DNA of 5,086 nt from Pseudomonadota bacterium (lineage in GTDB: Bacteria > Pseudomonadota > Alphaproteobacteria > Rhodospirillales > Casp-alpha2), in assembly GCA_022563215.1 (NCBI GenBank), contig JADFNT010000151.1, forward strand, positions 1-5,086, written 5' to 3'. Below are positions 5,020-5,086 of the stretch, in pieces. Under the pieces are notes generated by a model. That model had not been told where the DNA came from, made no database searches, and saw only the letters and a program-made list of their open reading frames with translations. The translations under genes and the position numbers were made by a program. The number at the start of each line of letters is the position of its first letter. The first letter of the stretch is position 1.

Positions 5020-5086
5020 TATGGCACCTTATTGAATCCCTTGAATCCGGTAATCAGCGGCCGGTTGAGCGTACTGACGCTGCCGG
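5019..5086 (-). CDS. C-terminal tail of an unidentified upstream gene, 5' end outside the window
   Basis: Only the last 21 codons are visible, reading GSVSTLNRPLITGFKGFNKV then Pro and TAA at 5021-5019. This frame is chosen over the other two because its stop overlaps the next ATG (TAATG). It also has more G/C at third positions (14 of 21) than the alternative open frame, which stops at 5031-5033. The third frame has an early stop. The fragment is too short to identify; frame choice is likely but not certain. Confidence 0.5.
   Translation of the reverse strand, partial: GSVSTLNRPLITGFKGFNKVP
5025..5030 (-). promoter_or_regulatory. Shine-Dalgarno site of the two-TM protein
   Basis: AAGGTG on the minus strand lies 5 bases before ATG 5019. 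It sits inside the last codons of the upstream reading frame, consistent with translational coupling. Confidence 0.6.

Overview
The window looks like ordinary chromosome of a GC-rich proteobacterium, most likely an alphaproteobacterium. This rests on strong G/C preference at third codon positions, mixed ATG/GTG/TTG starts behind recognisable Shine-Dalgarno sites, a Gly tRNA with encoded CCA, and an Opp/Dpp-type double-ATPase gene. It is an inference from style; no taxonomic marker gene is present. I see no phage integrase, transposase, CRISPR array or insertion sequence.

Layout. Positions 1-1151 (minus strand, running off the left edge) hold most of a fused peptide/nickel-type ABC transporter ATPase: one complete nucleotide-binding domain and the start of a second. 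A 203-base divergent intergenic region (1152-1354) follows. It is AT-rich at first, with a possible sigma70-type promoter whose spacer contains a perfect 13-base palindrome. It then becomes very G-rich, with a four-tract G-quadruplex motif just before the next gene.

Positions 1355-3961 are a compact plus-strand run of four genes with gaps of 16, 32 and 21 bases: a putative GNAT-like acetyltransferase, then three different class I (Rossmann-fold) SAM-dependent methyltransferase-like proteins. The middle one carries a hydrophobic C-terminal segment. The set reads as one transcription unit for chemical tailoring of a small molecule or surface glycan. The substrate cannot be read from the sequence, and the operon may be complete because a convergent gene follows.

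Positions 3978-5086 are all minus strand. From right to left they hold the tail of an unidentified gene, a bitopic-hairpin membrane protein with a probable periplasmic domain and a proline-rich tail (stop/start overlap TAATG with its upstream neighbour), a tRNA-Gly(CCC) with its own good promoter, and a small hypothetical protein 37 bases downstream of the tRNA.

The most noteworthy points are the three-methyltransferase/acetyltransferase cassette, the unusual regulatory leader ahead of it (palindrome plus G-quadruplex motif), and the tRNA-hypothetical gene pair. Nothing here can be claimed as a new system from sequence alone.
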